Shown: positions 1 through 8,847 of the stretch, piece after piece | Position numbering within the stretch: the first letter of the stretch is position 1 | Layout of the letters: every line of letters begins with the position of its first letter | Assembly: GCF_030146175.1 (NCBI RefSeq) | Contig: NZ_JASLCE010000100.1 | Coordinates: forward strand, 1-27,657 | Length of the DNA stretch: 27,657 nt | Direction: 5' to 3' | From: Flavobacterium sp. | Lineage (GTDB): Bacteria > Bacteroidota > Bacteroidia > Flavobacteriales > Flavobacteriaceae | Translations under genes and position numbers: made by a program | The notes under the pieces: model-generated | Told to the model about the DNA's origin: nothing | What the model saw: the letters and a program-made list of their open reading frames with translations, nothing else | Database searches by the model: none

Positions 1-792
1 ATTAAACAGTCCTACTTCTTCCACATCACCCGAATGACTGATAAATATCTGGACAATATAGGACGCCGCTATAACCAATAAGCCCATAAAACTTAAGGCA
101 TAGCCCAATTTCAACATCTCTTTCCCTTCGCGTAAGGCTTCGCGGCTCTTTACCGCCTCCGAAGGAATTGCCAGTTTCTTACAATACAGCATTGAAAACA
201 CAAAGCTGATCACTGCCGACAATAGAATCGAAGGGACAATTGCGTCCAACTTCCAGTAATAATACAACGGAACACTGATCACAAGTCCTACGCCACTACC
301 ATATAAGTTGGCTTGCGCTAAATATTTATGCTTCCGAAGTCCCTGTAATACCGCAATATTACCGCTGGTTAATTGTTTAAAAAGCAAAACGATGGCCGTC
401 CAGGCGAAAGCCCAGGTAAAATCGTAATTCCCAAAAGACAGATAACTCAACCAGGGCGATAACAATAACGTTACCACAAACCCAAGCGTTCCTGTGAGCC
501 AAATCAACCGGGACAAAACACTAACTGTCCGGCTTATTTTAGGAGTATTGTTTTCAGTTCCTGCCTGAGAAATCTCTTTTACCGCACTGGTCTCCAGTCC
601 GAGGTTGGTAAATCCGCTGATCAAATTAAGTGTTGCATTTAATAATCCTGCGATTCCCATTCCGGCCGGACCAATCAGAACGGCAATAATTTTTGACCGG
701 ATTACCGAAACCAATATATTGAATACCTGAACGCCTCCAAAAATAGAAGTCGCTTTTAAGATATGACGATATGCAGATTGGCTTTCGGACAT
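1..792 (-). CDS. O-antigen/polysaccharide flippase (Wzx-like), 3' end outside window
   Basis: The reading frame starts with ATG at 792-790 and stays open to base 1, giving 264 codons of a longer protein. The N-terminus MSESQSAYRHILKATSIFGG leads into a first membrane helix and is typical of O-antigen translocases of the MATE/PST superfamily, which flip lipid-linked sugar repeat units across the inner membrane. The visible part is strongly hydrophobic, with repeated membrane segments and short basic loops such as QGLRKHKYLAQAN. The start lies 16 bp after the stop of the aminotransferase gene, so it is the third gene of the minus-strand glycan operon. The missing C-terminus prevents a more exact assignment; the general flippase call is well supported by composition, N-terminal sequence and neighbours. 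Confidence 0.85.
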   Translation of the reverse strand, partial: MSESQSAYRHILKATSIFGGVQVFNILVSVIRSKIIAVLIGPAGMGIAGLLNATLNLISGFTNLGLETSAVKEISQAGTENNTPKISRTVSVLSRLIWLTGTLGFVVTLLLSPWLSYLSFGNYDFTWAFAWTAIVLLFKQLTSGNIAVLQGLRKHKYLAQANLYGSGVGLVISVPLYYYWKLDAIVPSILLSAVISFVFSMLYCKKLAIPSEAVKSREALREGKEMLKLGYALSFMGLLVIAASYIVQIFISHSGDVEEVGLFN

Positions 793-808
793 AAACGGTT
801 TTCCGCTC

Positions 809-1909
809 TTAATAGTTGTTTAACGCGAGGATGATCGCATCGACCTCTGCGGTTGTTAAAGTCGAATTTAACGGCAAACTCAGCACTTCCCGATGGATTT
901 TTTCGGTTATCGGAAACGACAAACCGTGAAATTGCGGCAATGCTTTTTGCTGATGCGGCGGAACCGGATAATGAATTAACGTTCCGATTCCTTTTTCTTT
1001 TAAATATTCGGCCAGTGCTTCCCTATTTTCGGTACGGATCACAAACAGATGAAAAACATGGTTTTCTGAAAAATCATAATACGGCAATGCCAATTTCGGA
1101 TTTTGAATTTCCGACAGATAGCGTTTTACAATGCTCCTTCTTTCCGTTGCTTCCACATCGGCGTCCGGTAATTTGATATTTAATATACCCGCCTGAAATT
1201 CGTCCAAACGGCTGTTATAGCCTATATGATCATTTACATATTTGATCTCCGATCCATAATTCCGTAGGGAATATAGCATTTTTGCCAATTCGGAATCGTT
1301 GGTTGTAATCGCTCCTGCATCGCCCAAAGCACCCAGATTTTTACCCGGATAAAAACTAAACCCCGCGGCATGTCCCCAATTACCGGCTTTTCGTCCGTTT
1401 AAAACCGCTCCGTGTGCCTGAGCCGCATCTTCGATAACCAGCAAATTGTATTTTTCTGCCAATTTGTGGATCGGCACCATGTCCGATAATTGTCCGTATA
1501 AATGCACCGCCAAAATAGCTTTGGTAGTTTCGGTTCGCAGTTTTTCGGCTTCCGTCGGATCAATATTGTAGGTTTCCAGCTCCGGTTCGACCAGAATCGG
1601 AACCAATTCGGCCTGTAAAATTGCCAGAATACTTGCAATATAGGTATTGGCCGGCACGAGTACGGCATCGCCTTTTTGCAATTTTCCCAGTTCAATATAG
1701 GCTTTAAAAATAAGTATCAAAGCATCAAGTCCGTTGCCAACACCGATACAGTGTTTTACGCCACAATAGTCCGCAAAACCGGTTTCAAATGTCCGAACTT
1801 CGTTTCCTAATATATACCAGCCACTGTCCAGAAAAGTACTAAACTTTTCCTGAAACCGGGTTTCATACGGTTTATTCAGTTTTTTTAAATCTAAAAAAGG
1901 TATTTTCAT
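809..1909 (-). CDS. DegT/DnrJ/EryC1/StrS family sugar aminotransferase
   Basis: This 366-residue PLP enzyme transfers an amino group to a nucleotide-linked keto-sugar in surface-glycan synthesis. It starts [12 protein letters not shown] and has the family's GNGLDAL segment (58-64), the [11 protein letters not shown] cofactor site (158-168, Asp161) and the Schiff-base lysine Lys190 in [16 protein letters not shown]. It most resembles the FdtB/QdtB group acting on dTDP-3-keto-6-deoxyhexoses, but no sugar ketoisomerase gene is visible, so the substrate is inferred only. The frame extends 13 codons further upstream, but I place the start at the internal ATG 1909-1907: it begins exactly at the conserved family N-terminus and forms an ATGA overlap with the stop of the preceding acyltransferase gene, suggesting translational coupling. 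The flippase gene follows after 16 bp. Confidence 0.93.
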   Translation of the reverse strand: MKIPFLDLKKLNKPYETRFQEKFSTFLDSGWYILGNEVRTFETGFADYCGVKHCIGVGNGLDALILIFKAYIELGKLQKGDAVLVPANTYIASILAILQAELVPILVEPELETYNIDPTEAEKLRTETTKAILAVHLYGQLSDMVPIHKLAEKYNLLVIEDAAQAHGAVLNGRKAGNWGHAAGFSFYPGKNLGALGDAGAITTNDSELAKMLYSLRNYGSEIKYVNDHIGYNSRLDEFQAGILNIKLPDADVEATERRSIVKRYLSEIQNPKLALPYYDFSENHVFHLFVIRTENREALAEYLKEKGIGTLIHYPVPPHQQKALPQFHGLSFPITEKIHREVLSLPLNSTLTTAEVDAIILALNNY

Positions 1910-2853
1910 AACGGTAAACTGTAAAAATCCTGGGTATACATAGCGCATCCCAGCTCTTCCTTTTGTTTTAACAATCCGGGATTATAGGTTTTCCCTTCCT
2001 TCTGACTAACGGTTCCCATATCGAAAAAGTATTTCCCTTCTGCTTTAAATTTTAAAATCAGTGTGATAAAAAGGTAATCCAGTGCGCGCAGTTGTTCGCC
2101 TTCTGCCGTAGTGGCGCCGTATTGTGATTTCACCACATACGTATCGACAAACAGCGTAATTCCCGCTACAATTCGACCGTCCCGATATACCGAGTACTGT
2201 TGAATATTTTCCGGAAATTTGTGATGCAAAAGCGTAATTTCATCTAATGTATGCACCGGTTTAGCCTCATATTTTTCGGATAGTCGCGGTTCGAGAACCT
2301 CATTCCAGAAAGGGCCAAAATCCTGTTCCTGTACCACTTCAAGCAGTTCATTTTCCGGTTTTCGGTACCGTTTTAATTTGCTTTTTCCAATTTGTAACGG
2401 TCGCTGATAATCGATCGCCATACTTATATCGCTACGATAAAGCGCAGCACCATTTCGAATCAGGAAATTGTGCCATTCGCGATTCGAACCTGCCGTATAA
2501 AAAGAGGGTCTTGATTTGAACACCAAATGTTCCAGCGATGCCGCTTTAAGATAATCGCATAATGCGGTAAACAGACTTTCAAGATAAGCATGTCCGTGGT
2601 TTTCCTGAACGAGTAATCCGCCATAGGTTAGTCCGCCATGCGAATGCAATTCATTCCCTTTTCGATTAGCCGGTAATAAGGCCACTACCGTTTCCTTTTC
2701 GAAGATCATTAAAGAGCCATCTTCAAACCGATCTTTATGGTATTCCATAAAATCACGAAGGAAAAGAAATGTACCATTTTCGGACTGATTTACAAAATCA
2801 TTCCATAAATTATAATCTTTTTCGCTATATTTTCTTATCTTAAAATTTTCCAC
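1906..2853 (-). CDS. FemAB-like / GNAT-fold acyltransferase
   Basis: A 315-residue soluble protein with the pattern of FemAB-like GNAT proteins found in flavobacterial polysaccharide loci: [13 protein letters not shown] near residue 70-83 and a C-terminal [20 protein letters not shown] block followed by KQKEELGC. In this family the C-terminal GNAT fold moves an acyl or aminoacyl group to a sugar or peptide; here an amino sugar made by the coupled DegT enzyme is the obvious candidate acceptor, which is inference. The start is GTG (2853-2851), reading V/M-E-N-F-K-I-R-K; no in-frame ATG lies nearby. The stop overlaps the next start by ATGA. It is the first gene of the minus-strand operon as far as seen. 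A weak -7-like TAAATTTC lies on the minus strand at 2880-2873, 20 bases before the start. Confidence 0.85.
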   Translation of the reverse strand: MENFKIRKYSEKDYNLWNDFVNQSENGTFLFLRDFMEYHKDRFEDGSLMIFEKETVVALLPANRKGNELHSHGGLTYGGLLVQENHGHAYLESLFTALCDYLKAASLEHLVFKSRPSFYTAGSNREWHNFLIRNGAALYRSDISMAIDYQRPLQIGKSKLKRYRKPENELLEVVQEQDFGPFWNEVLEPRLSEKYEAKPVHTLDEITLLHHKFPENIQQYSVYRDGRIVAGITLFVDTYVVKSQYGATTAEGEQLRALDYLFITLILKFKAEGKYFFDMGTVSQKEGKTYNPGLLKQKEELGCAMYTQDFYSLPL

Positions 2854-2938
2854 GCAAGCTGCATAAACTTTGGAAATTTACTACTTTTTTGCCAATTTTT
2901 TGTTTTTGATTTCATTCATTTTGGCATCCATTAGTTTT

Positions 2939-2965
2939 TTGGCATTCAAATAATTACTAAATTTA
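2939..2965 (+). promoter_or_regulatory. Candidate promoter of the T9SS cargo gene
   Basis: TTG at 2939-2941 and TAAATTTA at 2958-2965 fit the Bacteroidota pattern TTG-N(17-23)-TAnnTTTG with a slightly short 16-base spacer and the last G replaced by A. The gene's ATG follows 21 bases later. The TTG lies in the second copy of an imperfect 12-base direct repeat, TTTTGGCATYCA at 2919-2930 and 2937-2948. Confidence 0.35.
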
Positions 2966-2986
2966 GAACCGTCAATTTTAAAATTA

Positions 2987-4777
2987 ATGCCCTTGAATCG
3001 AAAATTACGCGGTCTTATACTCTTGTTTTCTGTACTATTTTCACCCGTGATAATAGCACAGGACATTAGTCTTTACAATCAGTTTAACGGACGTTATGAT
3101 TTTACTTTTATAGGAAACACGCTTAATCCGGAGGAAAATTCCTTTCAGGTGGTGCCCGCTATTTTCACCAGTTCATCGGCTACATTAAATCTCGCATCCG
3201 GTAATACCATCGAAAAAGCCTATTTGTATTGGGCAGGTTCCGGACCAGGTGATTTCGATATTAAACTCAACAATATCCCTATTCGACCCGACCGAACTTT
3301 TAGTTATCAGCGCAATGCAACCGGAATTCTCCTGGACTATTTCAGCGCTTTTAAGGACATTACCGACTTGGTACAACAAATAGGGAACGGTCAATACACC
3401 GTCTCCGATCTGGATGTTTCGCCTTATATCGCGCAACATTTTATCCGGAGAACCAATTTTGCAGGTTGGGCTATTATTATCGTTTACAAAAATGAGACTT
3501 TACCTTTAAATCAGCTAAATATATATGACGGAATGCAGGCTGTTCCGGACGTGGTTAATATTACCCTTTCGAGTCTGAATGTTATTGACAATCAAAATGC
3601 TAAAATTGGTTTTCTGGCCTGGGAAGGAGATAAAGACATCCTGGTTAACGAAACATTGCGCATTAATGGAAATATTCTAAGCAATCCGCCATTAAATCCG
3701 GCTAACAATGCTTTTAATGGTACCAATAGTATCACCGGAAGCTCAACCTTGTACAATATGGATCTGGACGTTTACGATATTCAGAATCATATTGACATTG
3801 GCGATACCTCAGCCACAATACAATTGACATCCGGTCAGGATTTTGTGATGATTAATGCTATTGTAACCAAACTAAACAGTCAGTTACCCGATGCTTCCGT
3901 CAGTATCGACAACATCGGTGTTCATTGTAATTCCAAAACCATTTCCGTCGATTTTACCGTTTATAACCTGGAAAGCACCCATCCATTACCGCAGGGCACT
4001 CGGATAAAAATATATGCCAACGAGACACTTGTCGGCACCTATCAGACATTGACAACGATTCCTATAGACGGACACGAAACCCGTTCGGTTACAGTCGTTT
4101 TACCGGAAGCAATTGTTTCTCCTTTTACCTTAAAAGTTGTAGTAGACCCGGATAATACAGTAGTTGAGATCAATGAAAACAACAATGAAGCTTCCACTAC
4201 AGCCACCCTTAACATATCGCCACAAGTCAATCCGTTACCGGCTTTAAAAGTTTGCAACAAAGGCTACGGATCGGGTTACTACGATTTTTCGGGTTATGAT
4301 GAGTTGGTTAAAACCGATCCTTCGCAAACCGTAAGTTTCCACGAAACAGCCGAAGATGCTAATCAGAATACGAACCCGATATATAATAGTCATCATTATC
4401 TGTCGGAGCAATCGCCAAAAGAAGTGTTTGTACGTGTTGGCGATGCGAACTGCTATAAGGTAACGTCGTTTATGCTACTGACCTATAATTGTCCACCTAC
4501 GGTTTATAACGCTGTTTCGGCCAACGGAGACGGTCTTAATGACACCTTTTTTATTGAAGGATTGCGAACCATTTTCCTAAACTTCGAAATTTACATTTAC
4601 AACCGATGGGGCAAACTGGTATGGCGAGGTGATCAGTATACAGAAGACTGGAACGGACTTATAAAGGACGGTGTGGGTCACGAACTCGCTCCGGAAGGCA
4701 CTTATTTTTATATTTTAAAACTAAACGATCCGGATTATCCGAACGATCTGACCGGTTTTGTATACCTTACTCGTTAG
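2987..4777 (+). CDS. Secreted T9SS cargo protein with type-B C-terminal sorting domain
   Basis: A 596-residue exported protein. Residues 1-24 are a Sec signal peptide (basic start, hydrophobic core, likely cleavage IIA|QD). Residues about 30-295 form a large extracellular beta domain with AYLYWAGSGPGDFDIKLN and a FAGWAIIIVYKN segment, similar in style to the DUF3344-like part of gliding-associated proteins. Residues about 300-410 resemble a CARDB adhesion module ending VDPDNTVVEINENNNEA. The last 90 residues are a gliding-motility/CHU_C type-B sorting domain: NAVSANGDGLNDTF (508-521), IYNRWGKLVW (537-546), DWNG (554-557) and PEGTYFYIL (569-577). It should cross the outer membrane by T9SS and stay at the surface or be released. 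The ligand is unknown. It stands alone and overlaps the convergent TRIC gene by 11 bp at its 3' end. Confidence 0.93.
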   Translation: MPLNRKLRGLILLFSVLFSPVIIAQDISLYNQFNGRYDFTFIGNTLNPEENSFQVVPAIFTSSSATLNLASGNTIEKAYLYWAGSGPGDFDIKLNNIPIRPDRTFSYQRNATGILLDYFSAFKDITDLVQQIGNGQYTVSDLDVSPYIAQHFIRRTNFAGWAIIIVYKNETLPLNQLNIYDGMQAVPDVVNITLSSLNVIDNQNAKIGFLAWEGDKDILVNETLRINGNILSNPPLNPANNAFNGTNSITGSSTLYNMDLDVYDIQNHIDIGDTSATIQLTSGQDFVMINAIVTKLNSQLPDASVSIDNIGVHCNSKTISVDFTVYNLESTHPLPQGTRIKIYANETLVGTYQTLTTIPIDGHETRSVTVVLPEAIVSPFTLKVVVDPDNTVVEINENNNEASTTATLNISPQVNPLPALKVCNKGYGSGYYDFSGYDELVKTDPSQTVSFHETAEDANQNTNPIYNSHHYLSEQSPKEVFVRVGDANCYKVTSFMLLTYNCPPTVYNAVSANGDGLNDTFFIEGLRTIFLNFEIYIYNRWGKLVWRGDQYTEDWNGLIKDGVGHELAPEGTYFYILKLNDPDYPNDLTGFVYLTR

Positions 4778-5384
4778 GTGGATTCCGGTGTTCCAGTGTT
4801 GGTAAGTACCATTCGAACTTGACGGCCATCAAACGAATTACGATGATCACCACCGATGTTGTCAAATACAATACATCTTCCTGTACGTTCCATTTGCGCA
4901 GCAGAAAAAAGACAATTCCACCTATAATACAGATGGTCGCATAAATTTCTTTTCGGAAAATTACCGGTATATCGTTACATAAAATATCACGGATAACACC
5001 GCCAAAACAAGCTGTCATGGTACCTAATGCGATACAAATGATCGGATGCAGGTGAATAGCGATTCCCTTTTCAAGACCGATTAATGTAAAAACACCCAAA
5101 CCTACCGTATCAAACAAAAACAAAGAGGTTCGCAGTTTATCGAGACTTTTGCGAAAAACCAAGGCCAGAAAATAACCGATCGTAATCATATAGACATAAT
5201 CGAGATTTTGCATCCAGCCAACCGGTGTCCGGCCAATCAATACATCGCGCACGGTACCGCCACCAACAGCCGTTACAAAGGCAATAATAAACACGCCAAA
5301 CGGATCCATTTTTTTATTCATCGCCGTCAAGGCACCCGACAATGCGAAGGCCATCGTCCCCAAAATATCCAATAAATGAAACAT
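4767..5384 (-). CDS. TRIC/UPF0126 family membrane channel protein
   Basis: A 205-residue inner-membrane protein, a normal length for the prokaryotic TRIC (trimeric intracellular cation channel, YicG-like) family. Two homologous halves are visible, each with the family signature: TAVGGGTVRDVLIG near residues 39-52 and ACFGGVIRDILCNDIP near residues 124-139. About seven hydrophobic segments fit the 3+3+1 topology. Structurally studied members are trimers that conduct monovalent cations; the physiological role in bacteria is not settled. The gene starts 25 bp after the RDD gene on the same strand and is probably co-transcribed with it. Its last 11 bases overlap the end of the convergent T9SS cargo gene, with no hairpin terminator between them. 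Confidence 0.93.
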   Translation of the reverse strand: MFHLLDILGTMAFALSGALTAMNKKMDPFGVFIIAFVTAVGGGTVRDVLIGRTPVGWMQNLDYVYMITIGYFLALVFRKSLDKLRTSLFLFDTVGLGVFTLIGLEKGIAIHLHPIICIALGTMTACFGGVIRDILCNDIPVIFRKEIYATICIIGGIVFFLLRKWNVQEDVLYLTTSVVIIVIRLMAVKFEWYLPTLEHRNPPNE

Positions 5385-5409
5385 AGTATTGTTTTTAGTA
5401 ATTCTAACG

Positions 5410-6153
5410 CTACATATTGCGTGTATAGTAGTTGTAATCTTTTAAAACGGTCCTGATAAAATCACTGTCATTCCCGGACTGATTTTTAATGCCCGTTACC
5501 GATTCAATTTTTTCCCGTAGCTGATAGATCAGTTTGAAATCGTCGACACGTAATGCCGATTCGAATGTTTCCTTGATAATCCGGACATCATTATCCGAAA
5601 GTTTAATCACCAATGGATAAATTGGCACATACCCTTCGTCTATTTCCTGAAGAATAGTATGATCGATATTAATGTTGCGTTTTAGACTAATCACTGCAGT
5701 TCCCGCGGCCATATCGCCCAACCGCTGACTTTTATTACTCGCCAGAATTGCTACCATTCCGATCACGCCGCTTCCGATACCAAATTCCACGATCCGGAAT
5801 ATCCAGCGAATCAGGTAATCGCCAAAACCGGCCTGATAACCGTCAATTTTAATCACCTTTATTTTCATTATCTTTTTCCCTACCGTTTGTCCTTCCATCA
5901 GGCTTTCCTGCAATAGCGAATACAACATTACCGGCAATCCAAACAACATCATAATCGCTCCCGACGTCCACGGATCAGCGCCTTCAAAGAATTTTTGGAT
6001 GTTCAGCAAATAGAAAAACACGTAGATTACCACCACAACATAGGCAATTTTTACCAGCATATCCAAAAGTTCGGACACAATTCTTGTACCAACTGAGGCT
6101 GTTTTAAAACTTATATTAACATTTTGCGTTGTTACTATTGATAATTCTGACAT
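5410..6153 (-). CDS. RDD family inner-membrane protein
   Basis: A 247-residue protein with an RDD domain at roughly 13-160: the first membrane helix carries the conserved Arg-Asp arrangement (TRIVSELLDMLVKIAY) and the domain closes with RLGDMAAGTAVISL. The family is a small multi-helix membrane domain, shown in a few cases to take part in ion exchange, generally of unknown function. Here it has a charged cytosolic C-terminal tail of about 85 residues rather than ending at the domain. It is divergent from the SpoIIM-like gene with only 28 bp between start codons. RDD and SpoIIM-like genes are repeatedly found beside MoxR/DUF58 genes in Bacteroidota and Actinomycetota, so it likely belongs to that system; the TRIC gene follows it. 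Confidence 0.9.
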   Translation of the reverse strand: MSELSIVTTQNVNISFKTASVGTRIVSELLDMLVKIAYVVVVIYVFFYLLNIQKFFEGADPWTSGAIMMLFGLPVMLYSLLQESLMEGQTVGKKIMKIKVIKIDGYQAGFGDYLIRWIFRIVEFGIGSGVIGMVAILASNKSQRLGDMAAGTAVISLKRNINIDHTILQEIDEGYVPIYPLVIKLSDNDVRIIKETFESALRVDDFKLIYQLREKIESVTGIKNQSGNDSDFIRTVLKDYNYYTRNM

Positions 6154-6174
6154 ATTTTATACTTTAGCTTTTTG

Positions 6175-6208
6175 CGAATGTATGAGAGAAGTTGCATTTA
6201 TTAAACAA
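6175..6208 (-). promoter_or_regulatory. Candidate promoter for the RDD-TRIC transcript
   Basis: On the minus strand, TTG at 6208-6206 is followed after 23 bases by TACATTCG at 6182-6175, one mismatch from the TAnnTTTG -7 element. It lies across the start codon of the divergent SpoIIM-like gene, so the two transcription units must share or compete for this short region. On the plus strand only a weaker TAGCTTTT (6165-6172) is seen. Confidence 0.4.
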
Positions 6209-7162
6209 AATAAAGAAAAATGGCTTGAATTTGAGCAAGCAATTTTCGGTAAATCTAAGAAAAATCCTGATGATCTGGCGAGTTTGTATATCCATCTGAT
6301 GAATGATTTGGCATATGCACAGACCTACTATCCCAAAAGTAAGACGGTAGTTTACCTTAATTATCTCGCTTCACAAACCTATCAGAAAGTTTATAAAACC
6401 AAAAGAGAAGAAACCAACAGGCTGGTTCATTTTTTTAAAACCGAAGTCCCGCTTTTGGTATACGAATACCGTCGTTACCTGCTTTATGCCTTTATTTTAT
6501 TCTTTGCCTGTACCGGTATTGGCGTACTTTCGGCGCATAATGACGCTACTTTTGTGCGGCTTATTTTAGGCGACGGTTATGTGAACATGACACTCGAAAA
6601 CATTAAGGAGGGCAATCCGGTCGCGATTTATAAAAGCGGAAGCAACTGGGGCAGTTTTATCGGCATCACAATTAACAACCTGATGGTTGGTATGCGTTGC
6701 TATATCTATGGAATCTTTGCCGGAATCGGTACTTTTTTTGTACTGATTCAGAATTCGATTATGCTCGGATCGTTCCAGTACTTTTTTTATCAGGAAAAGG
6801 TATTTTGGGAAAGTGTACGCGGGATCTGGATTCACGGTTCGATGGAAATTTTTGCCATTGTAATCGAATCGGCTGCCGGTTTTATCCTTGGTGCCAGCAT
6901 ATTGTTTCCAAAAACATTTTCGAGGCTTACTTCGTTTAAGACCGGACTAAAAAACAGTCTTAAAATATTTTTAAGCACGATGCCGTTTACCATTGCCGCT
7001 GGTTTTCTCGAAGGTTTTATCACCCGATATTCGATTGATATGCCGCGAGCGCTAAATGTTCTGATCATTCTCGGTACACTGGCACTTATTTCTTTTTACT
7101 ATCTGATTTATCCTTATATTCTCCATAAAAAATTAACTCGAAAACATGTTTCAACTTTATAA
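6182..7162 (+). CDS. SpoIIM-like (stage II sporulation protein M family, DUF95) membrane protein
   Basis: A 326-residue protein with a cytosolic N-terminal stretch of about 95 residues and then roughly five membrane segments (about 98-116, 158-190, 215-242, 262-280, 289-315). The family signature H-G-x-x-E is present as IHGSMEIFAIVIESAAG (His218, Glu222). SpoIIM itself works with SpoIID/SpoIIP in peptidoglycan remodelling during engulfment, but this non-sporulating relative sits with MoxR/DUF58 genes and its role is not known. It is the first gene of the operon; its 3' end overlaps the next gene by 17 bp, so expression is tightly linked. The start ATG is followed by REVAFIKQNKEKW, a usual N-terminus for the Bacteroidota members. 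Confidence 0.9.
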   Translation: MREVAFIKQNKEKWLEFEQAIFGKSKKNPDDLASLYIHLMNDLAYAQTYYPKSKTVVYLNYLASQTYQKVYKTKREETNRLVHFFKTEVPLLVYEYRRYLLYAFILFFACTGIGVLSAHNDATFVRLILGDGYVNMTLENIKEGNPVAIYKSGSNWGSFIGITINNLMVGMRCYIYGIFAGIGTFFVLIQNSIMLGSFQYFFYQEKVFWESVRGIWIHGSMEIFAIVIESAAGFILGASILFPKTFSRLTSFKTGLKNSLKIFLSTMPFTIAAGFLEGFITRYSIDMPRALNVLIILGTLALISFYYLIYPYILHKKLTRKHVSTL

Positions 7163-8096
7163 AAAAAGAAATTTCAACGAATTAGTCGGCGATACTTTTA
7201 GTTTTTTTAAATTATACGGAAGACATTATTTCCGAAACTACCTGATTGTAAACGGTGGTTTTGTGCTGGTTTTACTGGTTCTGGTTTTTTTCCTTTTTAA
7301 AGTATTTTACGAAGGAACGCTTTCCGGTTTGAGTAATGGTGGGCCCGGGAATCAGTTCGACGGTTTTATTGCAGAAAACTTTTCGCTGTTTTTGGGATTC
7401 GGCGGATTGTCGGCTCTTTTGCTACTAATTATCAGCCTGATCAGCTATCTCTATCCGGTAGTCTATCTCGATTTGTTATCCCGAAAAAAAGATTTTGACA
7501 CGGCAGAAATCACTCAGGTAGTCAAATCTAAAATTGGAAAAGTGCTTCTTTTTTTCATCCTTTCGATGTTTACTGCTATACCGTTAATCGCGCTGGCTTT
7601 TATGTTGTCGTTCGCTTTGGTTTTTATCCTGATCGGAATTCCGATGATACTTATCCTGATTCCGGCGGCAGGTTCCTGGTTATCGCTGAGTTTTTATAAT
7701 TATATTTCAACCGACGACGATTATTTTGTTTCGCTAAGCAAAGCGTTCCAGATGATGAAAAGCAAATTCTGGCCTATAATCGGTTCTACTTTTGTTATGT
7801 ACCTGATCGTACAGGCTATCGTAGGGACGATCTCAATGGTTCCGTATATTATCGGAGTAGCTTCGGTATTTACCACTCTTGAGGATCCGGGAACTATTAA
7901 TCCGGAATCTTCCAGTCCGTTTTCGTTTTTTATTATTATGATGTTATTGACATTTGTGCTGTCGGTAATCTTAAATTTCTTTATGCAAAATCTGTTACTG
8001 ATCAACAATGGAGTGATCTATTACAGCATCCGCGAAGAATTGGAAAACAATACTCCAAAAAGCGACATTGATTTGATTGGTACACAAAGTGAATAA
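7146..8096 (+). CDS. Multi-pass membrane protein of MoxR operon, function unknown
   Basis: A 316-residue hydrophobic protein starting MFQLYKKRNFNELVGDTFSF. A short amphipathic N-terminus is followed by about six long hydrophobic segments (near 33-53, 76-105, 133-175, 210-235 and 258-283), then a charged C-terminal tail. The N-terminal FNELVGDTFSFFK with later Gly/Pro-rich membrane pairs resembles DUF4013 or GPDPase-membrane-type proteins, but I do not recognise a decisive motif. Its ATG lies inside the end of the SpoIIM-like gene (17 bp overlap) and its stop overlaps the start of the next gene. The position, always between SpoIIM-like and DUF4129-like genes here, suggests a structural subunit of the same membrane assembly. 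Confidence 0.75.
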   Translation: MFQLYKKRNFNELVGDTFSFFKLYGRHYFRNYLIVNGGFVLVLLVLVFFLFKVFYEGTLSGLSNGGPGNQFDGFIAENFSLFLGFGGLSALLLLIISLISYLYPVVYLDLLSRKKDFDTAEITQVVKSKIGKVLLFFILSMFTAIPLIALAFMLSFALVFILIGIPMILILIPAAGSWLSLSFYNYISTDDDYFVSLSKAFQMMKSKFWPIIGSTFVMYLIVQAIVGTISMVPYIIGVASVFTTLEDPGTINPESSSPFSFFIIMMLLTFVLSVILNFFMQNLLLINNGVIYYSIREELENNTPKSDIDLIGTQSE

Positions 8097-8847
8097 GTTG
8101 CTCCTTTATATCATCCTGTTTTTATCCTCGTTTGCCACTTATTCACAAGTGGACGAACTAGAGGATCCGACTGTTATTGCCCGGCAAAACCGGCAGATAC
8201 AAACATTGTCGGACACAACGGCTATTCAACCGTTACCCTTCCATTCTAATTTTAAGGAAAACTATTCCGGAACGGATTTTCAATACGAAACCGTAGCGCC
8301 CGACACCAGTGCCTGGAGTTCGTTTAAAGCCTGGTTGCAATATTGGCTGGGACGTATTTTTTCGTTTGGAGTAGACGGTGCCAATCCGACAGCACTTGAG
8401 ATTGTTCTAAAAGTTATAGCCATATTGATCGTACTATTTGTCGTCTATATGATTGTTAAAACAATACTGAATAAGGAAGGCAACTGGATTTTCGGAAAAT
8501 CATCACAAAAGAAAATCACGACTTCCGATACGATCGACGAAGACATACATTCCATTAATTTCGAAAAAGCGATACGGGATTCTAAAAACAATAACGATTA
8601 CCGACTCGCGATTCGTTATTATTACCTGTGGTTGCTCAAACGTTTATCCGACAAATCGCTTATCGAATGGGATATTGAAAAAACCAATTCCGATTATCTG
8701 TATGAAATCGGCAATCCGAAATTACGACACGATTTTTCCTACCTTTCGTATATATACGACTATAGCTGGTATGGCGAATTCGAACTCAACGAAACGACTT
8801 TTAATCAATCGGAAAAGGCGTTTATAAACACTTTTAATTCCCTGTAA
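8089..8847 (+). CDS. DUF4129-like membrane protein of MoxR operon
   Basis: About 252 residues: an N-terminal signal segment (MNKLLLYIILFLSSFATYSQ, likely cleaved before QVDE), a Thr/Pro/Ser-rich extracytoplasmic part, one strong transmembrane helix (IVLKVIAILIVLFVVYMIVK) and a C-terminal cytosolic domain with AIRDSKNNNDYRLAIRYYYL and YDYSWYGEFEL, which matches DUF4129. Such domains are typical partners of MoxR/DUF58 or transglutaminase systems. I choose GTG at 8089, eight bases inside the upstream gene's end, because it gives a compact signal peptide; the frame also allows TTG at 8077 (four more residues). The stop is directly adjacent to the next ATG, with no gap. The biochemical role is unknown. 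Confidence 0.8.
   Translation: MNKLLLYIILFLSSFATYSQVDELEDPTVIARQNRQIQTLSDTTAIQPLPFHSNFKENYSGTDFQYETVAPDTSAWSSFKAWLQYWLGRIFSFGVDGANPTALEIVLKVIAILIVLFVVYMIVKTILNKEGNWIFGKSSQKKITTSDTIDEDIHSINFEKAIRDSKNNNDYRLAIRYYYLWLLKRLSDKSLIEWDIEKTNSDYLYEIGNPKLRHDFSYLSYIYDYSWYGEFELNETTFNQSEKAFINTFNSL

Noticed and set aside
853..1176. Plus-strand frame of 107 codons opposite the aminotransferase gene
   Set aside because: It is the complement of a well-supported coding region, has no family motifs and biased composition.
2881..3066. 61-codon minus-strand frame as a small gene
   Set aside because: It covers the signal-peptide region of the T9SS cargo gene, its Lys/Asn content follows from A-rich bases and no promoter or family match was recognised.
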